DNA of 64,000 nucleotides from Chrysophaeum taylorii. Its lineage: Eukaryota; Sar; Pelagophyceae; Pelagomonadales; Pelagomonadaceae. This document shows, one piece after another, positions 30,723-39,873 of this stretch (within the stretch, counting starts at the first letter, position 1; each line of letters begins with the position of its first letter). The translations under genes and the position numbers were made by a program. The notes under the pieces are model-generated. The model worked only from the letters and a program-made list of their open reading frames with translations, was not told the DNA's origin and ran no database searches. The stretch lies in the NCBI GenBank assembly GCA_029834535.1, contig JAQMWT010000670.1:310001-374000 (forward strand), in the 5' to 3' direction.

Positions 30723-32420
30723 ATGGGCGAGATGTTTCGGCACCGGTTTGGGGCAGGTCCGTTTGGGTTCGGGGTGATGGGGGCGCGGTACGAAAAGTCG
30801 CAGCGCGGCGTGGTGGCCGTCGCCTGGACGGATCCGGAGTGCGAGCTGTATCCCGAGCAACTGATGCCGTCGGACGAGATCGTGGCAATTGGGAGCGAGA
30901 AGGTGCGGGATGTTCAGGGCGAAGCGCTGCGCGTGCGGCAGGTCCTCGAGGCGTACGACGGGTCGGGGCTCGTGATAACCTTCGCCAAGGGAAAGCGGCG
31001 GGACGAGCGGTTTTGCGAGCAGGAGGAGCGGAGAGATATGGCGACGGAGGATATCTCGGTCGAACCAGAGGAGGACGCGCCGGCGCCAGAGGATGTGCCG
31101 GCGGCTCGTCGGTCGCAGGGCGAGGTCGTCGAGAGGGTGGTGCGCGGCGAGGTCGAGAGTCTGCGGTCGGAGAAGCGGAGAAGCGAACGGTCCGCGACCG
31201 TGACCGTGGACGACTCGGAGGAGGAGGAGGCGCGCGCGGCGCTGGAGGAGGCGAAAGCGGCGCGCGCGGCGCTGGAGGAGGCGAAAGCGGAGATTTCGAG
31301 GCTCAACGAAGCCTCGCGAAAATCGCGGCACGCGGAATTGATCGAGGGGATTCGCGCCGAACGCGACGAGGTCAGAGAAGAGGTCGACGGGTTGCGGAAG
31401 GCTCTCGAGCGGACGCGGAAGGAGAATGCCGCGTTCCGCGACGCTGCGTCGCGCGCGGCCGAGATTCTGGAGGTCGACGACGACCTCCTCGCGTCGCCGC
31501 GGATCGTTCTGGAAGAGTTGGTCGAGGCAGTCGAGACCGAACGCGCGAAAGCGCGCGCTGCCGCGCGCGAGGAGTCGGCCGCCTCCTGCGAGCGGGACGC
31601 GGCGCGCCAAGAGATTGCCGCCCTCGAGAACGCCCTCGCGGCGAGCAACAAGCTCGTTTCCGGTTTGCGCGCGACGCTCGACGAGTCGCGGCGGCAGCAG
31701 ATCGAAGCGGTAAAGCGAGCGGAGGACGCGCGGCGAAACGCGGAAGCGCGGGAGAAGCGAATGGAAGAGATGTTGCGCGAGGCCGAGGAGAGTGCGGAGA
31801 AACGGCGGCGGGAAGAGAGACCGCGCGAGGCCGAGGAGGAGGGTGGCGACTTGAGAAGGGCGAGGGCCGAGGTCATCCGACGGGACCAGATGTGGCTCGA
31901 CCTGACGAACCAACTGTGCTCGGGAGAGCACGAGCTCGTCGACTACGGAGAGCCGTTTTTTGAGGCGGACAAAACGAGAGCGCGCGACAAAGCGAACAGA
32001 GACCGCGCGGGTATCGTGTCGCGTCGGTTCGCCGCGCTGGCCGAGAGAATCCAAGCGGGCGGCCGCGACAGGGCCCAGCTTCGAACGCAGTACGACGCCC
32101 TCCGGAGCGAACTATTGGAGGCAACAAAAGCCCTCGAAAGAGCGAAGGACGCTGCCGAAACCGAGAGAACGAGGCGGCTGCGAGCCGAGACGGCGAGCGA
32201 CGACGTCCTCGAGACAACGCGCGCTCAGCTCGCGGCCGACCTCCAGTCGCAAAAAGCTTTAGTCGACAAGCTCAAGTCCCAGCTGGCAAGGGCGCTCAAG
32301 GCCAACGAGACAGCCAACGACGCCCTCAAGGCTCTCGCCGGGGTGCACGCCGCCACCGTTTCCGACCTCCTCGTCCAGTCCCCGAGGAAATCATCCGGGG
32401 GTTCCCCTCGACCTTCCTAA
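30723..32420 (+). CDS. PDZ-like domain protein with long coiled coil
   Basis: The gene encodes 565 aa, starting at the ATG at 30723 (MGEMFRHRFG); the open frame upstream has no ATG. Residues 10-95 resemble a PDZ domain. GPFGFGV is at the position of the carboxylate-binding GLGF loop, followed by LMPSDEIVAIGSEKVRDV and VLEAYDGSGLVITFAKG. From about residue 130 to 540 the sequence is an almost continuous heptad-type coiled coil rich in Glu, Arg and Ala. It includes a perfect duplication of ARAALEEAKA. The ordered PDZ plus coiled coil suggests a scaffolding or cytoskeleton-linked protein. No specific family is recognised, and the PDZ call rests on motif similarity. Confidence 0.75.
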   Translation: MGEMFRHRFGAGPFGFGVMGARYEKSQRGVVAVAWTDPECELYPEQLMPSDEIVAIGSEKVRDVQGEALRVRQVLEAYDGSGLVITFAKGKRRDERFCEQEERRDMATEDISVEPEEDAPAPEDVPAARRSQGEVVERVVRGEVESLRSEKRRSERSATVTVDDSEEEEARAALEEAKAARAALEEAKAEISRLNEASRKSRHAELIEGIRAERDEVREEVDGLRKALERTRKENAAFRDAASRAAEILEVDDDLLASPRIVLEELVEAVETERAKARAAAREESAASCERDAARQEIAALENALAASNKLVSGLRATLDESRRQQIEAVKRAEDARRNAEAREKRMEEMLREAEESAEKRRREERPREAEEEGGDLRRARAEVIRRDQMWLDLTNQLCSGEHELVDYGEPFFEADKTRARDKANRDRAGIVSRRFAALAERIQAGGRDRAQLRTQYDALRSELLEATKALERAKDAAETERTRRLRAETASDDVLETTRAQLAADLQSQKALVDKLKSQLARALKANETANDALKALAGVHAATVSDLLVQSPRKSSGGSPRPS

Positions 32421-32767
32421 GTGTTGTTTATATACCTCGGTGCGTGCTTGCTCGCTTGCTTGCTTGCTTGCTCGAGAGGCCGCGGGTGGTGCGAGGGAGG
32501 AGGTATCGAATGAGAAGGAGGAGGAGGAGGAGGGCGTCGCGTCTGGTGTATAGAGTTTTAGTCACCAGCGTGGTGCGCGGCGAGGCTACAAAGGTAAAGC
32601 GGCACGCAGATAGTCTCGACATTCAGAACCAGCGAGGACCGTATTCCAAGAAACCACTGCCAAACTGAAGCGTCCAATTGCTTCGAATCATCGATCGCAA
32701 AGTTCTTTCTTTTCACCGTACAAGCCCCTACGTGCGAACACGCGCGCTCACTCTCTCTCTCTCTCTC
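32421..32767. other. Convergent intergenic region, no gene
   Basis: This lies between the convergent PDZ/coiled-coil and SCAR genes. It holds a (TGCT)n run at 32444-32472 and a (CT)n run at 32748-32768 that reaches the SCAR stop codon. Confidence 0.5.
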
Positions 32768-34336
32768 TTAATCGTCGTCGTCGTCGTCCCACTCGTCGTC
32801 CCACTCGTCGTCGTCGTCTCCCCATTCGTCGTCGTCCGAGTCGTCGTCTGCGGCAATCTTCTGGCGGAGGCTGAGGATTTTGTCGACCGCGCCGAAGAGT
32901 CCCCCGGCCTGGGGTTTGACGGGAGCGGAAGGCTTTGCGTCGTCGAGGTCGGGATCTCTCTTGCGGAGGTTAGCACCTCCTTTGATGGCGGCGAGGAGGT
33001 CGTTCTTGGGGGCGGCGGCCTTGACGGGGGTTTCGACGACTTTTTTGAGGGCGGCGCCCTGCTGGATAGCCCCCAGGAGGCCCGTGGGCGGACGAGGCGG
33101 CGATTCGGCAGCCGGAACATTATCCGAAGCCGGCGCGGCGGCGACCTCGGGCGGCACCTTTTGCGGCGTGGAGCGGGGAGACTCCTCGTCGTCGGATTCC
33201 TCGTCGAGGACCGTGGGGTCGAGGCCCTCGGCCATCATTTTTTGCTGGACGGCGGGCTTGGGGATGCCCATCTGCAGCATCTTGAAGAACTTTGGGTAGC
33301 TCGGGGCGTCGGTCTCGTAGGCGAAGGATTCGTCCTGCTCCTCTTCGACAATCGGAAGCGCATCGGAGGTGGTGCGGCGGACGCTCGCCGGACGCGAGGC
33401 GTCCAGGTCTTCGTGGTTTGGCTTGGACGGCAGCGCGTCTTCTCGGTCCGTCGAGGAGAAAGACGGAGGCGGGGGGGGCGGCTTCTTCGGGGGCGGCGGC
33501 GGCGGCGGTTGCGTCGCCTTCTTTGGGGGCGGCGGCGGCGGCGGGGGTGGCTTTTTTCCCGACGGGGGCTTTGGGATGAGCGAGGGACTCCGGTCCAGTT
33601 GCGGCCGCTTCTCGGACGGCGCGCGTTCCATCGTAATCCGCGACGGAACGCCATCTCCCCCGCCCCCCCGCTGCTGCTGCTGATGAGTTTTGGCTTCGTC
33701 GTCGTCCATCTGATAGCGCTCGCGCCACCCCCGGATCTTCTTGATTTGGTCTTTTTTGCGTTCCTTTTTGTCGGCCTTCCGTTCGGCCTTTTTCCTCTTG
33801 AGATTCGAGATCCGAGTCATTTCCTCGGCGGCCCATTGGTCCAAGAAGAGACCGGGATACGAGTACTTGTGCCCGCACGGACCGTCCTTCAGCTCCTCGG
33901 GGAGGAGCTCGTCGACCCCGCTGAGATCGGGGGTCGCGTGGACTTCGGGAGCTTCGTATCTCTCCTTCATCGCGCGCGGCATCGTACTTTCGTTAAACGC
34001 GATCCGCGCCGGCTCCGAGTGTTCGTGCGGTGCGCTCGAGCCCCCCGCGTTCCCGTTGATTTCCTTCACCTTGGCCACAACCTTCGGGAGCGTCTCGCTC
34101 AGCGCCCCCGTCCGCTTCTGGGCCTTTTCGATCCGTTCGTACATCTCCTCGCTTATGCTGAACAGCTCCTTGAACAATTCCGTCGCCGAATGGGCGACCA
34201 GACCAAGCTGCGCGAGCGTCCCGGTCATGCGCGCCATGGTCACATCCTGCAGGATCGTCCCCGAGCTCGACTTGCTGTAGAGGTGGGGATGCCCGTACGC
34301 GAGACTGCAGTCGACGGTTCGCCGGGCCCGCGCCAT
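32768..34336 (-). CDS. SCAR/WAVE-family actin nucleation-promoting factor (paralogue 1)
   Basis: The gene encodes 522 aa, starting at the ATG at 34336 (MARARRTVDC). The N-terminus has the SCAR homology domain: LAYGHPHLYSKSSSGTILQD, the FKELFSISEE helix, and GHKYSYPGLFLDQWAAEEM followed by a Lys/Arg-rich basic stretch. Next come long polyproline tracts (near 265-300), typical of profilin and SH3 ligands. A Y.KFFKMLQMGIPKPAVQQK segment with GLDPTVLDE resembles the C-terminal motif of CCDC53/WASHC3. Two WH2-like actin-binding motifs follow (420-433, 445-460), and a very acidic tail with three Trp in DDEW-type repeats ends the protein. SCAR activates Arp2/3 under Rac control; the role here is inferred from domain order. 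It is divergent from paralogue 2 across a 2-kb gap. Confidence 0.9.
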   Translation of the reverse strand: MARARRTVDCSLAYGHPHLYSKSSSGTILQDVTMARMTGTLAQLGLVAHSATELFKELFSISEEMYERIEKAQKRTGALSETLPKVVAKVKEINGNAGGSSAPHEHSEPARIAFNESTMPRAMKERYEAPEVHATPDLSGVDELLPEELKDGPCGHKYSYPGLFLDQWAAEEMTRISNLKRKKAERKADKKERKKDQIKKIRGWRERYQMDDDEAKTHQQQQRGGGGDGVPSRITMERAPSEKRPQLDRSPSLIPKPPSGKKPPPPPPPPPKKATQPPPPPPPKKPPPPPPSFSSTDREDALPSKPNHEDLDASRPASVRRTTSDALPIVEEEQDESFAYETDAPSYPKFFKMLQMGIPKPAVQQKMMAEGLDPTVLDEESDDEESPRSTPQKVPPEVAAAPASDNVPAAESPPRPPTGLLGAIQQGAALKKVVETPVKAAAPKNDLLAAIKGGANLRKRDPDLDDAKPSAPVKPQAGGLFGAVDKILSLRQKIAADDDSDDDEWGDDDDEWDDEWDDDDDD

Positions 34337-34979
34337 TTTCCTAAATGCTACAATTCCGCCCACACCACCCTTATTAATTAATTGATTAACTAACTAACTA
34401 ACTAACCCCTATTGAACGCCGCCATATTATTATATTGGCAAAAATATAACAATATCGTTTTTTTTTCGTTTTATATTATTGTATTATAGAAGCCGCTTTT
34501 AGAAAAAAAACGCCAATTGTACAAAATTAGACAAAAAAATTGAAACAGCCCCAGAACTTCGGAAAGCGCCCCAGAGCTCTCGTCGTCGAGCGAGACTAGA
34601 CTGCGGCGACGAAGGAGGCGTCATCGGCGACTGCGGCTATTTTTTTTGGTAGTCGGAGCGCCCGGCTGGTCGAGAGGGGGCTCGTCCTCGTTTTGGCAGT
34701 TGCTCAGCGTCTGCTGCTTGAGGAAAAAAGTTGCCGAGTTCCTCAGTGCACTTGTTGAGGAGGCGGAGGTTGACGTAGGTAAAGAGAAGGCGATGGACGG
34801 TGTGGGTGTAGAGCCGGTTGCGCGTCTTGGTGTGGATGAGCTTGTGGGTCTTGCAGACTCGACTCGACTCGACTCGACGTCGGCAGACTGGACTGTCATC
34901 TCGTCGATGCGGATGGCGATGGGGGTGATCTTTGGGAATTGCTTGATGCCGGTGTCAGAGTCGCCAGTCGTCGGCGACG
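34337..34979. other. SCAR upstream region and 3' part of hAT relic zone
   Basis: AT-rich sequence at 34380-34560 with a (TAAC)n run at 34385-34407 probably contains the paralogue 1 promoter. From 34620 on, a minus-strand frame continuous with the hAT relic is open but low-complexity (Ser, Thr, Pro). A (GACTC)n run lies at 34857-34880. Confidence 0.4.
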
Positions 34980-35780
34980 GACATGACATCTTCCGCGACT
35001 GCTTGAAGATCTCGCGCTCGGTGGACGTTTTCTTGAATCGTCGCACGTCGGCGGGCGGTTTGACGAGGGACTGCTTGCGTTCTCGATGAGCGCGCCCCCC
35101 ACTGGCCCCGGGCGGAGAGCGATCTGCTCTTGAGCTCGGTGAAGGCCACCTCGCGGCGATCAGTAGAGTCTGGGTGGTTAGAACCACTCGATTGTCTTCA
35201 TGCCGTGGTCTTTCTTCCCAGTCTCTCACGTTAAGAAGCTCATCATCATACGTCGGCGTCGTTGTGAACGGGTCTACCAGCCAGGCGAAGATGTGCAGCG
35301 AGTCCAGGAGACCAACCTGCCGCGACCCCAAACCGAGCCACCGCCCAGTAATCGCATCAGTCGCCGCCTTGATCGTATCGTATCGTATCGTATCGTATCC
35401 GCCGAGAAGTAGTGCTTCGTCGACGACTTCTTCAGTTGTTGGTATCGGCGTAGACGCCGGAGAATAGCATGAAGACCCACGACAGCTTGGCGCCGCACGT
35501 CTCGATATGGTGGATGGCCGCGTCGACGGGGCCGAGCAGCTCGTGCAGGCACTCCATCTTCCGGAAGGGGGCTGGTAGCGGATGCAGCACTCGAACTTGT
35601 TGAGCTGGGTGGCCTCGATGCCCAGGGCAGCTTCAGACCAGTTGTCGGCGAAGATGAGCTTCTCCAAGTTGTGCGCATTCTTGAAGCAGCGGGTAATGGT
35701 CAGGTCGGCGTAGGCGAAGCGGGTCTATTTGCGCGATGACCATCTTGCCCGTGTGTCTTACCGATGATATTCATGAACCG
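34980..35780 (-). pseudogene. hAT-like (DUF659-type) transposase relic
   Basis: Minus-strand reading across two frames gives a coherent transposase segment. Near 35710-35590 it reads LTITRCFKNAHNLEKLIFAD and continues NWSEAALGIEATQLNKFECC, the counterpart of the 'TRF.S....LL..K..L..L..S..W' block. After a frame change it reads KMECLHELLGPVDAAIHHIE and TCGAKLSWVFMLFSGVYAD. After a (GTATC)n insertion it reads AATDAITGRWLGLGSR and LHIFAWLVDPFTT, like the RW...LH.AA..LDP.F block. Frameshifts and the microsatellite make it inactive. It sits between the two SCAR genes. Confidence 0.58.
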
Positions 35781-36335
35781 AGCACATAGGACGACGACGA
35801 CGACGACGACGACTTTGTGGTTAAGTACGGTGCTACCAAGTACTGACCCGTCGAGAGGGTTTTCAAAGCGAAAATTGCGCATGCGTCGTCTTCGCGGCGA
35901 AAGTATGGACGACGAATTCTTCCTCGAGTAGTACGTGGCGGAGGACGCAACAAGACTCGGCGACCTCGACGACGAGGAAGGCGCCTATTTTTTGTAAAAT
36001 GAGAAAGATTGGCGCAACGCCGAAGTCTTCTTATTCCGCCGGAGTGCCGAAATAAAGCTCGTGCTTTACGCCACTTGCCGCGTAACTAAGTCGCCTCCCT
36101 TCCCCTACCCCCACCCTTGCCCCTCTTTTGAACCAAAGGAGGCTAATTAATTAATACGACGGGAACGATATAATATTAAAATAATATCGAAATAAAACGA
36201 AGAAGTTATTTTTTTGCCCCCCCCCCCCCCCCGCCTGTTAAAAAAAAGAAGGAAAGGTTCTAACTTGTGGTTTGGATAAAAAGTAGGTAAGTTCCCCCTC
36301 CCATAATATTTGTATTACCACAAGGAAGAAGAAAG
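35781..36335. other. Upstream region of SCAR paralogue 2
   Basis: A (GAC)n tract at 35789-35813, degraded frames, then AT-rich DNA and a run of about 14 C at 36218-36232. The last 150 bp should hold the promoter of the downstream gene. Confidence 0.4.
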
Positions 36336-37763
36336 ATGCCGCTCCGATCGATCTCCGAGTCGCTGGCGTATGGACATCCCCACCTCTACAGCAAATCGAA
36401 CCCCGGGGCGATCCTCCAGGACGTCTCGATGGCGCGCATGACCGGGACGCTCGCGCAGGTCGGGCTGGTGGCGCACTACGCGCGCGAGATGTTCGAGGAG
36501 CTCTTCGCTCTCGCGCAAGATACGCACGGTCGCGTTCGCGTTGTGGGGGAGCGTGCCGCGGGGGTGCAGGCGTTGCTGAGGGAGGTGGACGAAAAGGTGC
36601 GGATGCTGAAGGACGAGGACGTGTCGCGGACGGAGGCGGCCGTGCCGCGGCCAGAAGCGGTGGAGTTTAGTATCGAGACGGCGCCCAAAGCGCTGAAGGA
36701 GCGGTACGCCGTGCTGGAACCCGTACCCGATTTTAGCGGCGTCGACAGCTTGTTCGAGGAGGACGGGAAGTGCGTCGTCAAGTACTCGAATCCGCGCTAC
36801 TTCTTGGACCAGTGGGCCGCCGCGGAAATGGAAAAAATTAAAACGGTCCACAAGGAAAAAACGGACAAAAAGAGAAGAAAGCTGAAGAAGAACGAATCGA
36901 GTGCGAACAACACAGTAAAGCGTCCCTCGGGTCTCAACTGGCGGCAGCGGTTCGCGAACGATGACGATCTTCACCCGATGCACCGGGCGCAGAGCGCGTC
37001 GCGAATCAAGGAGCCCGACGCGCCTCTGATTCTCGCGCCCAAGTCGAGTCCGTCGAGTCCGCCGAGTCCGCCAAAGCCGCCCCCGCCGATGCCCTTCATC
37101 AGCCCAAAGGTGGGGGAAACAGCTCGCAAGACCGTCCCGCCGCCGATGATGCCCTTCATCGAGCAGCCCCGCGCCGAGGAGGCGGCGGTCGAGGAGGAAG
37201 CGGAAACGCCTCCCGAGGGCCGAGAAGAAGAAGAAGAGGAGGAAGAAGAAGCGGCAGCCGTCGAAGAGCCAGAATACAACGAGTACGCAAAGTATTTCAA
37301 GATGCTGAACATGGGGCTCCCGCTGGCTGCCGTGCAGCAGAAGATGCGGGCCGAAGGCATGGACCCGTCGGTACTGGACGATTCGGACGACGACGACGAG
37401 AGCGTGGCCTCGCTGCCGCCGGCGCTGCCGCCGGCGACGAGCGGCGGACCAAAGTTGGGAGGCGGTCTGCTCGCCGAGATCGCCGCGGCCCCGAACAAGG
37501 AGCTCCGCAAAGTAGAAAAACCGTCTGTCGACCGTCCGGCGCCAAAAGGGAACGACCTGCTCTCGGCGATTAAAGGGGGCGCCCAGCTCAAAAAAGTCGA
37601 GCCACGCACGAGTAATCCAGCAGGGACTGCCACCACCAAGAGCATGGGCGGGCTCTTGGGAAACGAAGTTGACAAGATCCTAACCCTCCGCGAGAAGATC
37701 GCCGTGGCCTCGGACGACGACGACGACGACGACGACGAGTGGGACGACGACGACGATTTCTGA
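36336..37763 (+). CDS. SCAR/WAVE-family actin nucleation-promoting factor (paralogue 2)
   Basis: The gene encodes 475 aa. It has the same domain order as the gene at 32768-34336. The SCAR homology domain contains LAYGHPHLYSKSNPGAILQD, AREMFEELFALAQD, APKALKERY and KYSNPRYFLDQWAAAEM, and is followed by a basic helix. A shorter proline-rich part (PKPPPPMPFISPK) and an acidic Glu run come next. A CCDC53-like motif, YAKYFKMLNMGLPLAAVQQK, lies at about 315-334. There are a degenerate and a good WH2 motif (NDLLSAIKGGAQLKKV, 406-421), then an acidic tail with a single DDEWDD. The polyproline region is much shorter than in paralogue 1, suggesting different profilin or SH3 partners. An intact frame and an ATG in a clean context support a functional gene. 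Confidence 0.9.
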   Translation: MPLRSISESLAYGHPHLYSKSNPGAILQDVSMARMTGTLAQVGLVAHYAREMFEELFALAQDTHGRVRVVGERAAGVQALLREVDEKVRMLKDEDVSRTEAAVPRPEAVEFSIETAPKALKERYAVLEPVPDFSGVDSLFEEDGKCVVKYSNPRYFLDQWAAAEMEKIKTVHKEKTDKKRRKLKKNESSANNTVKRPSGLNWRQRFANDDDLHPMHRAQSASRIKEPDAPLILAPKSSPSSPPSPPKPPPPMPFISPKVGETARKTVPPPMMPFIEQPRAEEAAVEEEAETPPEGREEEEEEEEEAAAVEEPEYNEYAKYFKMLNMGLPLAAVQQKMRAEGMDPSVLDDSDDDDESVASLPPALPPATSGGPKLGGGLLAEIAAAPNKELRKVEKPSVDRPAPKGNDLLSAIKGGAQLKKVEPRTSNPAGTATTKSMGGLLGNEVDKILTLREKIAVASDDDDDDDDEWDDDDDF

Positions 37764-37923
37764 GGTGGGGCGAATGCCGAATCCACCGAAGAAAGTGTGA
37801 ACATCATCCACTCAGGTAGTGTCAGAAACAGACCACAACAACAACAACAACCATTACTTTACAATAATAATAATAACCAAGCTGCTGCTCGTGCTGCTCC
37901 TCGTCTCGCGAGAACCTAAGTAA

Positions 37924-39060
37924 CTAACATCCGTGTTCGCAGAGCCACCTCTCCGCGTCGATGGCCGCCATGGCCCCGGTGCCCGCGGAGGTGATTGCCT
38001 GGCGGTAGACGGGGTCCTGGACGTCGCCGGCGGCGAAAACGCCAGGAACCGAGGTGAGGGTGGAACCGGGCGCCGTGTAGATGTAGCCCTCGAGATTCTT
38101 CCGGACGTCGAAAAGGCCCGTGTTCGGGGTGTGGCCGATAGCCACAAAAGCAGCATCCACTCGAAGAACGGTCCGCGATTGGTCATTTCTGAGCTCCAAG
38201 GCCGAGAGCTTTTGGTCGTCGTCGTCGTCGTCGCCTTTGAAGGCTTCGACTACCGTGTTCCAGAGTATGAGGATGTTCGGGTGCTTGAGGACCCGCGTGG
38301 CCATCGTCTTGGAGGCACGAAAGGTATCGCCGCGATGCACGAGAGTGACGCGCTCGCAGATGCGCGCGAGGAAGAGCGCCTGTTCCATGGCCGTGTCGCC
38401 GCCGCCGATCACTGCCGCGTGGCCGTTCCTGTAGAAGTAGCCGTCGCAGGTCGCGCAGGTGTGGACCCCCTTGCTGAGGAACTTGTGCTCCCCCGGCACC
38501 CCAAGCCAGCGGGGAGAGGCCCCCGCGGCAACCACGAGCGCGCTAGACGTGATCTCTTCTTCGTTTTCGCAATAGACGCGAAAAGGACGACACCGCAGAT
38601 CAACCCCCGTGATGTCGCAGGCCTTGATGGTAGCCCCGAACCGCTTCGCCTGGCGCTCGATGCGGTTTACGAGGTCGACGGCATCCACGCCTTCGTCAAA
38701 TCCCGGGAAGTTGTCGACCCGCGAGGTAGCTTCGAGCTGTCCGCCGTCGCGCGCGATGACGAGGGGTTCGAGGTCGGCGCGCGCGGCGTAGACGGCCGCG
38801 GTGAGGCCGGCGGGTCCGCCGCCCACGATAACCACCTTCCGGTCGGCCTCGAGCACGCGAAAATCCTCCGACGCGCAGGTCAACGCCGACGCGTTCCGTT
38901 CGCCGACGCTAATCTGCTCCTCGAGAGACGCTTCGCGCGCGGGGATCACCACGGTCTCGAAGTACTCCTCGACGCGGTCCTTCTCGACGGCTTCTATCAC
39001 CTCTTCCACAAACCCTGCCTGCGCAGCAGCAGCACCAAGGAGAATCAACAACAGCCTCAT
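37924..39060 (-). CDS. Thioredoxin reductase (low-Mr type) with signal peptide
   Basis: The gene encodes 378 aa. It is an FAD- and NADPH-dependent flavoenzyme that reduces thioredoxin. Motifs are the FAD site GGGPAG (80-85), the redox-active CATC (202-205), the NADPH site GGGDTA (219-224) and the second FAD motif VFAAGDVQD (341-349). The N-terminus MRLLLILLGAAAAQA is a clear signal peptide, unusual for this normally cytosolic, mitochondrial or plastid enzyme. It implies the secretory pathway or entry to a complex plastid. A spacer of about 55 residues with acidic helices separates it from the core. The gene is divergent from the 2OG oxygenase gene, with 53 bp between the start codons. Confidence 0.93.
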   Translation of the reverse strand: MRLLLILLGAAAAQAGFVEEVIEAVEKDRVEEYFETVVIPAREASLEEQISVGERNASALTCASEDFRVLEADRKVVIVGGGPAGLTAAVYAARADLEPLVIARDGGQLEATSRVDNFPGFDEGVDAVDLVNRIERQAKRFGATIKACDITGVDLRCRPFRVYCENEEEITSSALVVAAGASPRWLGVPGEHKFLSKGVHTCATCDGYFYRNGHAAVIGGGDTAMEQALFLARICERVTLVHRGDTFRASKTMATRVLKHPNILILWNTVVEAFKGDDDDDDQKLSALELRNDQSRTVLRVDAAFVAIGHTPNTGLFDVRKNLEGYIYTAPGSTLTSVPGVFAAGDVQDPVYRQAITSAGTGAMAAIDAERWLCEHGC

Positions 39061-39113
39061 CTTCCTTCTCCTGACGTCACGTCACCACGGTAGTTAGTTA
39101 GTAAACCACGACG
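39061..39113. promoter_or_regulatory. 53-bp bidirectional promoter with TGACGTCACGTCA
   Basis: The whole space between the divergent TrxR and 2OG-oxygenase start codons is 53 bp. It contains a perfect bZIP/CRE octamer, TGACGTCA (39072-39079), directly overlapping a second CACGTCA. Both genes are likely to be co-regulated from here; this is an inference. Confidence 0.5.
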
Positions 39114-39863
39114 ATGTTGTTGCTGTCCGCCGCCGCAATGACGATGATAAGCGAGAGAGTGATCCCCCAGTACATGGAGACCATGAAGACCTTCGAGCCC
39201 CGGGTCTGGAAGGGACCGCGGTTCGCGGCAAGGAACATCGCACGGACGACTTGGGTCCCGAGTTGTGATCTCGACGGGGTCAATTTCGGCCACCTCGTCT
39301 CCCACTCTGCGAAGCCACTCTTCGACGACCGCGAACTCGATGCTGTCGTCGACGAGTGCGAGGAACGGGCATCAACAACCGGCTGGAGCACCTCGCGGCA
39401 CCTGAATTATCCCACGACGGACGTCTCTCTCGCCGATCTTCCCCGGACGCTCGATTGGTTCCGGAACGACGCGCTCCCCTCGGTCGTCTACCCTTTTTTG
39501 ACGGACTCCTATGGCTTCGTGCTTCCGGACCCCCGACACCTCCGCGTCGTCGACGCCTTCGTCGTCAAATACAACGCGACGAACGGCCAGACGCGTCTCG
39601 AGCCACACAGAGACGGTTCCATAGTGAGTTTCAACATCGCCCTCAACGACCTAAGGGACTACGAGGGGGGCGGGACGTGGTTCGAGGGCATCCAGACCGC
39701 GATTCGCTCCCCGAAGGGCCACGTCCTCGCCCACGCCTCGGGCCTCCTCCACGGCGGCCACCCCATCACCTCCGGCGTCCGCTACATCCTCGTCGCCTTC
39801 GTCATCCTCCGGAGCTATCCCAACTTCGCCACCCGCTTCTACGACCACGTCCGCGATAGGTAG
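39114..39863 (+). CDS. 2-oxoglutarate/Fe(II) dioxygenase, prolyl-4-hydroxylase-like
   Basis: The gene encodes 249 aa. The double-stranded beta-helix core carries the iron ligands H165 and D167 in PHRDGS and the distal His in LLHGGHPITSG (H213). R223 in GVRYILVAF would bind 2-oxoglutarate. The spacing matches small P4H-like or PKHD-type hydroxylases. The N-terminus MLLLSAAAMT is mildly hydrophobic, so a short signal sequence is possible. The substrate is unknown. It shares a promoter with a secretory thioredoxin reductase, which could place both in redox or modification chemistry of secreted proteins. Its stop lies 10 bp from the convergent SUMO stop. Confidence 0.85.
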   Translation: MLLLSAAAMTMISERVIPQYMETMKTFEPRVWKGPRFAARNIARTTWVPSCDLDGVNFGHLVSHSAKPLFDDRELDAVVDECEERASTTGWSTSRHLNYPTTDVSLADLPRTLDWFRNDALPSVVYPFLTDSYGFVLPDPRHLRVVDAFVVKYNATNGQTRLEPHRDGSIVSFNIALNDLRDYEGGGTWFEGIQTAIRSPKGHVLAHASGLLHGGHPITSGVRYILVAFVILRSYPNFATRFYDHVRDR

Positions 39864-39873
39864 GCACCTAATA

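Noticed and set aside
34646-35089. A plus-strand frame of 147 codons opposite the hAT relic
   Set aside because: It runs through the (GACTC)n microsatellite and lies opposite the recognisable hAT reading. It has no domain of its own.
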